From an uncultured Succinivibrio sp. (GTDB lineage Bacteria > Pseudomonadota > Gammaproteobacteria > Enterobacterales > Succinivibrionaceae), in NCBI GenBank assembly GCA_934218695.1, contig CAKQDA010000001.1:140146-204145 (forward strand): DNA of 64,000 nucleotides, in the 5' to 3' direction. Each line of letters opens with the position of its first letter. The stretch's first letter is position 1. The translations under genes were made by a program, and so were the position numbers. Shown here piece by piece: positions 63,968 to 64,000 of this stretch. The notes under the pieces are model-generated. The model had not been told where the DNA came from, searched no databases, and was given only the letters and a program-made list of their open reading frames with translations.

Positions 63968-64000
63968 AAAAAAATCCTCAGACGCAGATCTGGGGATTTA
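63968..64000 (-). terminator. Minus-strand terminator of a gene beyond the right edge
   Basis: On the minus strand AAATCC (63999-63994) pairs with GGATTT (63977-63972), with an inner CAGA/TCTG stem, and runs into seven T residues. It predicts a leftward gene ending just right of the window. Confidence 0.65.

Noticed and set aside
1..64000. CRISPR arrays, intact insertion sequences, prophage or att sites
   Set aside because: Looked for repeats with regular spacing and terminal inverted repeats; the only regular array is the tRNA-Val cluster.

Overview
The window looks like chromosome from a motile, host-associated gammaproteobacterium, most likely Succinivibrionaceae (order Aeromonadales). 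This rests on three kinds of evidence. The gene set is gammaproteobacterial: polar-type chemotaxis/flagellar gene order, BamC, MaoP, GlnRS and E. coli-type QueF. Flagellar genes sit behind sigma-54 and sigma-28 promoters. The base composition is AT-rich, and there is a family of AAA-ATPase/PD-(D/E)XK genes of the kind common in gut anaerobes. The family-level placement is inference; no rRNA is present.

Layout. 1-4543: a mot-par-che module (stator pair, ParC-type ATPase, ParP-type CheW-domain protein, CheW), whose usual downstream partner, a DUF2802 gene, lies at 6758 beyond an inserted block holding a decayed AAA/nuclease pseudogene and bioG. 7494-9385: pncC, queD, queE. 9414-19630: metabolic and housekeeping genes (GH36 alpha-galactosidase, TerC, an intact AAA/nuclease paralogue, ogt, a metallophosphoesterase, anmK, tyrS, rpiA), then a non-coding stretch with a third, frameshifted AAA relic. 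20444-33833: the flagellar basal-body/export locus in two units, fliEFGHIJ and fliKLMNOPQR, each with a sigma-54-like promoter. 34000-40288: ppnN, queF, rsmE, endA, a DUF5718-like gene and metK. 40681-48098: a carbon-metabolism run (tal, a DUF945-like gene, tkt, a 1.05-kb gene-free gap where relatives carry epd, pgk, fba). 48249-53950: fliD, lysC, azlCD, an orphan HTH protein, maoP. 54355-59671: glnS, an unknown gene, bamC, cstA. 60294-63245: a flagellin with a sigma-28-type promoter, then bioD-bioA. 63377-63648: three identical tRNA-Val(UAC) genes.

How parts fit together. The flagellar parts suggest a regulatory tier: sigma-54 for basal body/export, sigma-28 for filament cap and filament. 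The ParC/ParP pair suggests polar chemoreceptor arrays. Biotin genes are split (bioG at 5.8 kb, bioDA at 61 kb), as are queuosine genes (queDE at 8-9 kb, queF at 35.6 kb); other steps of both pathways lie outside the window.

No CRISPR array, intact transposase, prophage or rRNA was seen. The least ordinary features are the AAA/nuclease family caught in three stages of decay, a bioG whose last codons appear to be read from the antisense strand of one of those pseudogenes, a minus-strand terminator with no gene in front of it between cstA and the flagellin, and a look-alike promoter-region motif shared by tal and pgk.
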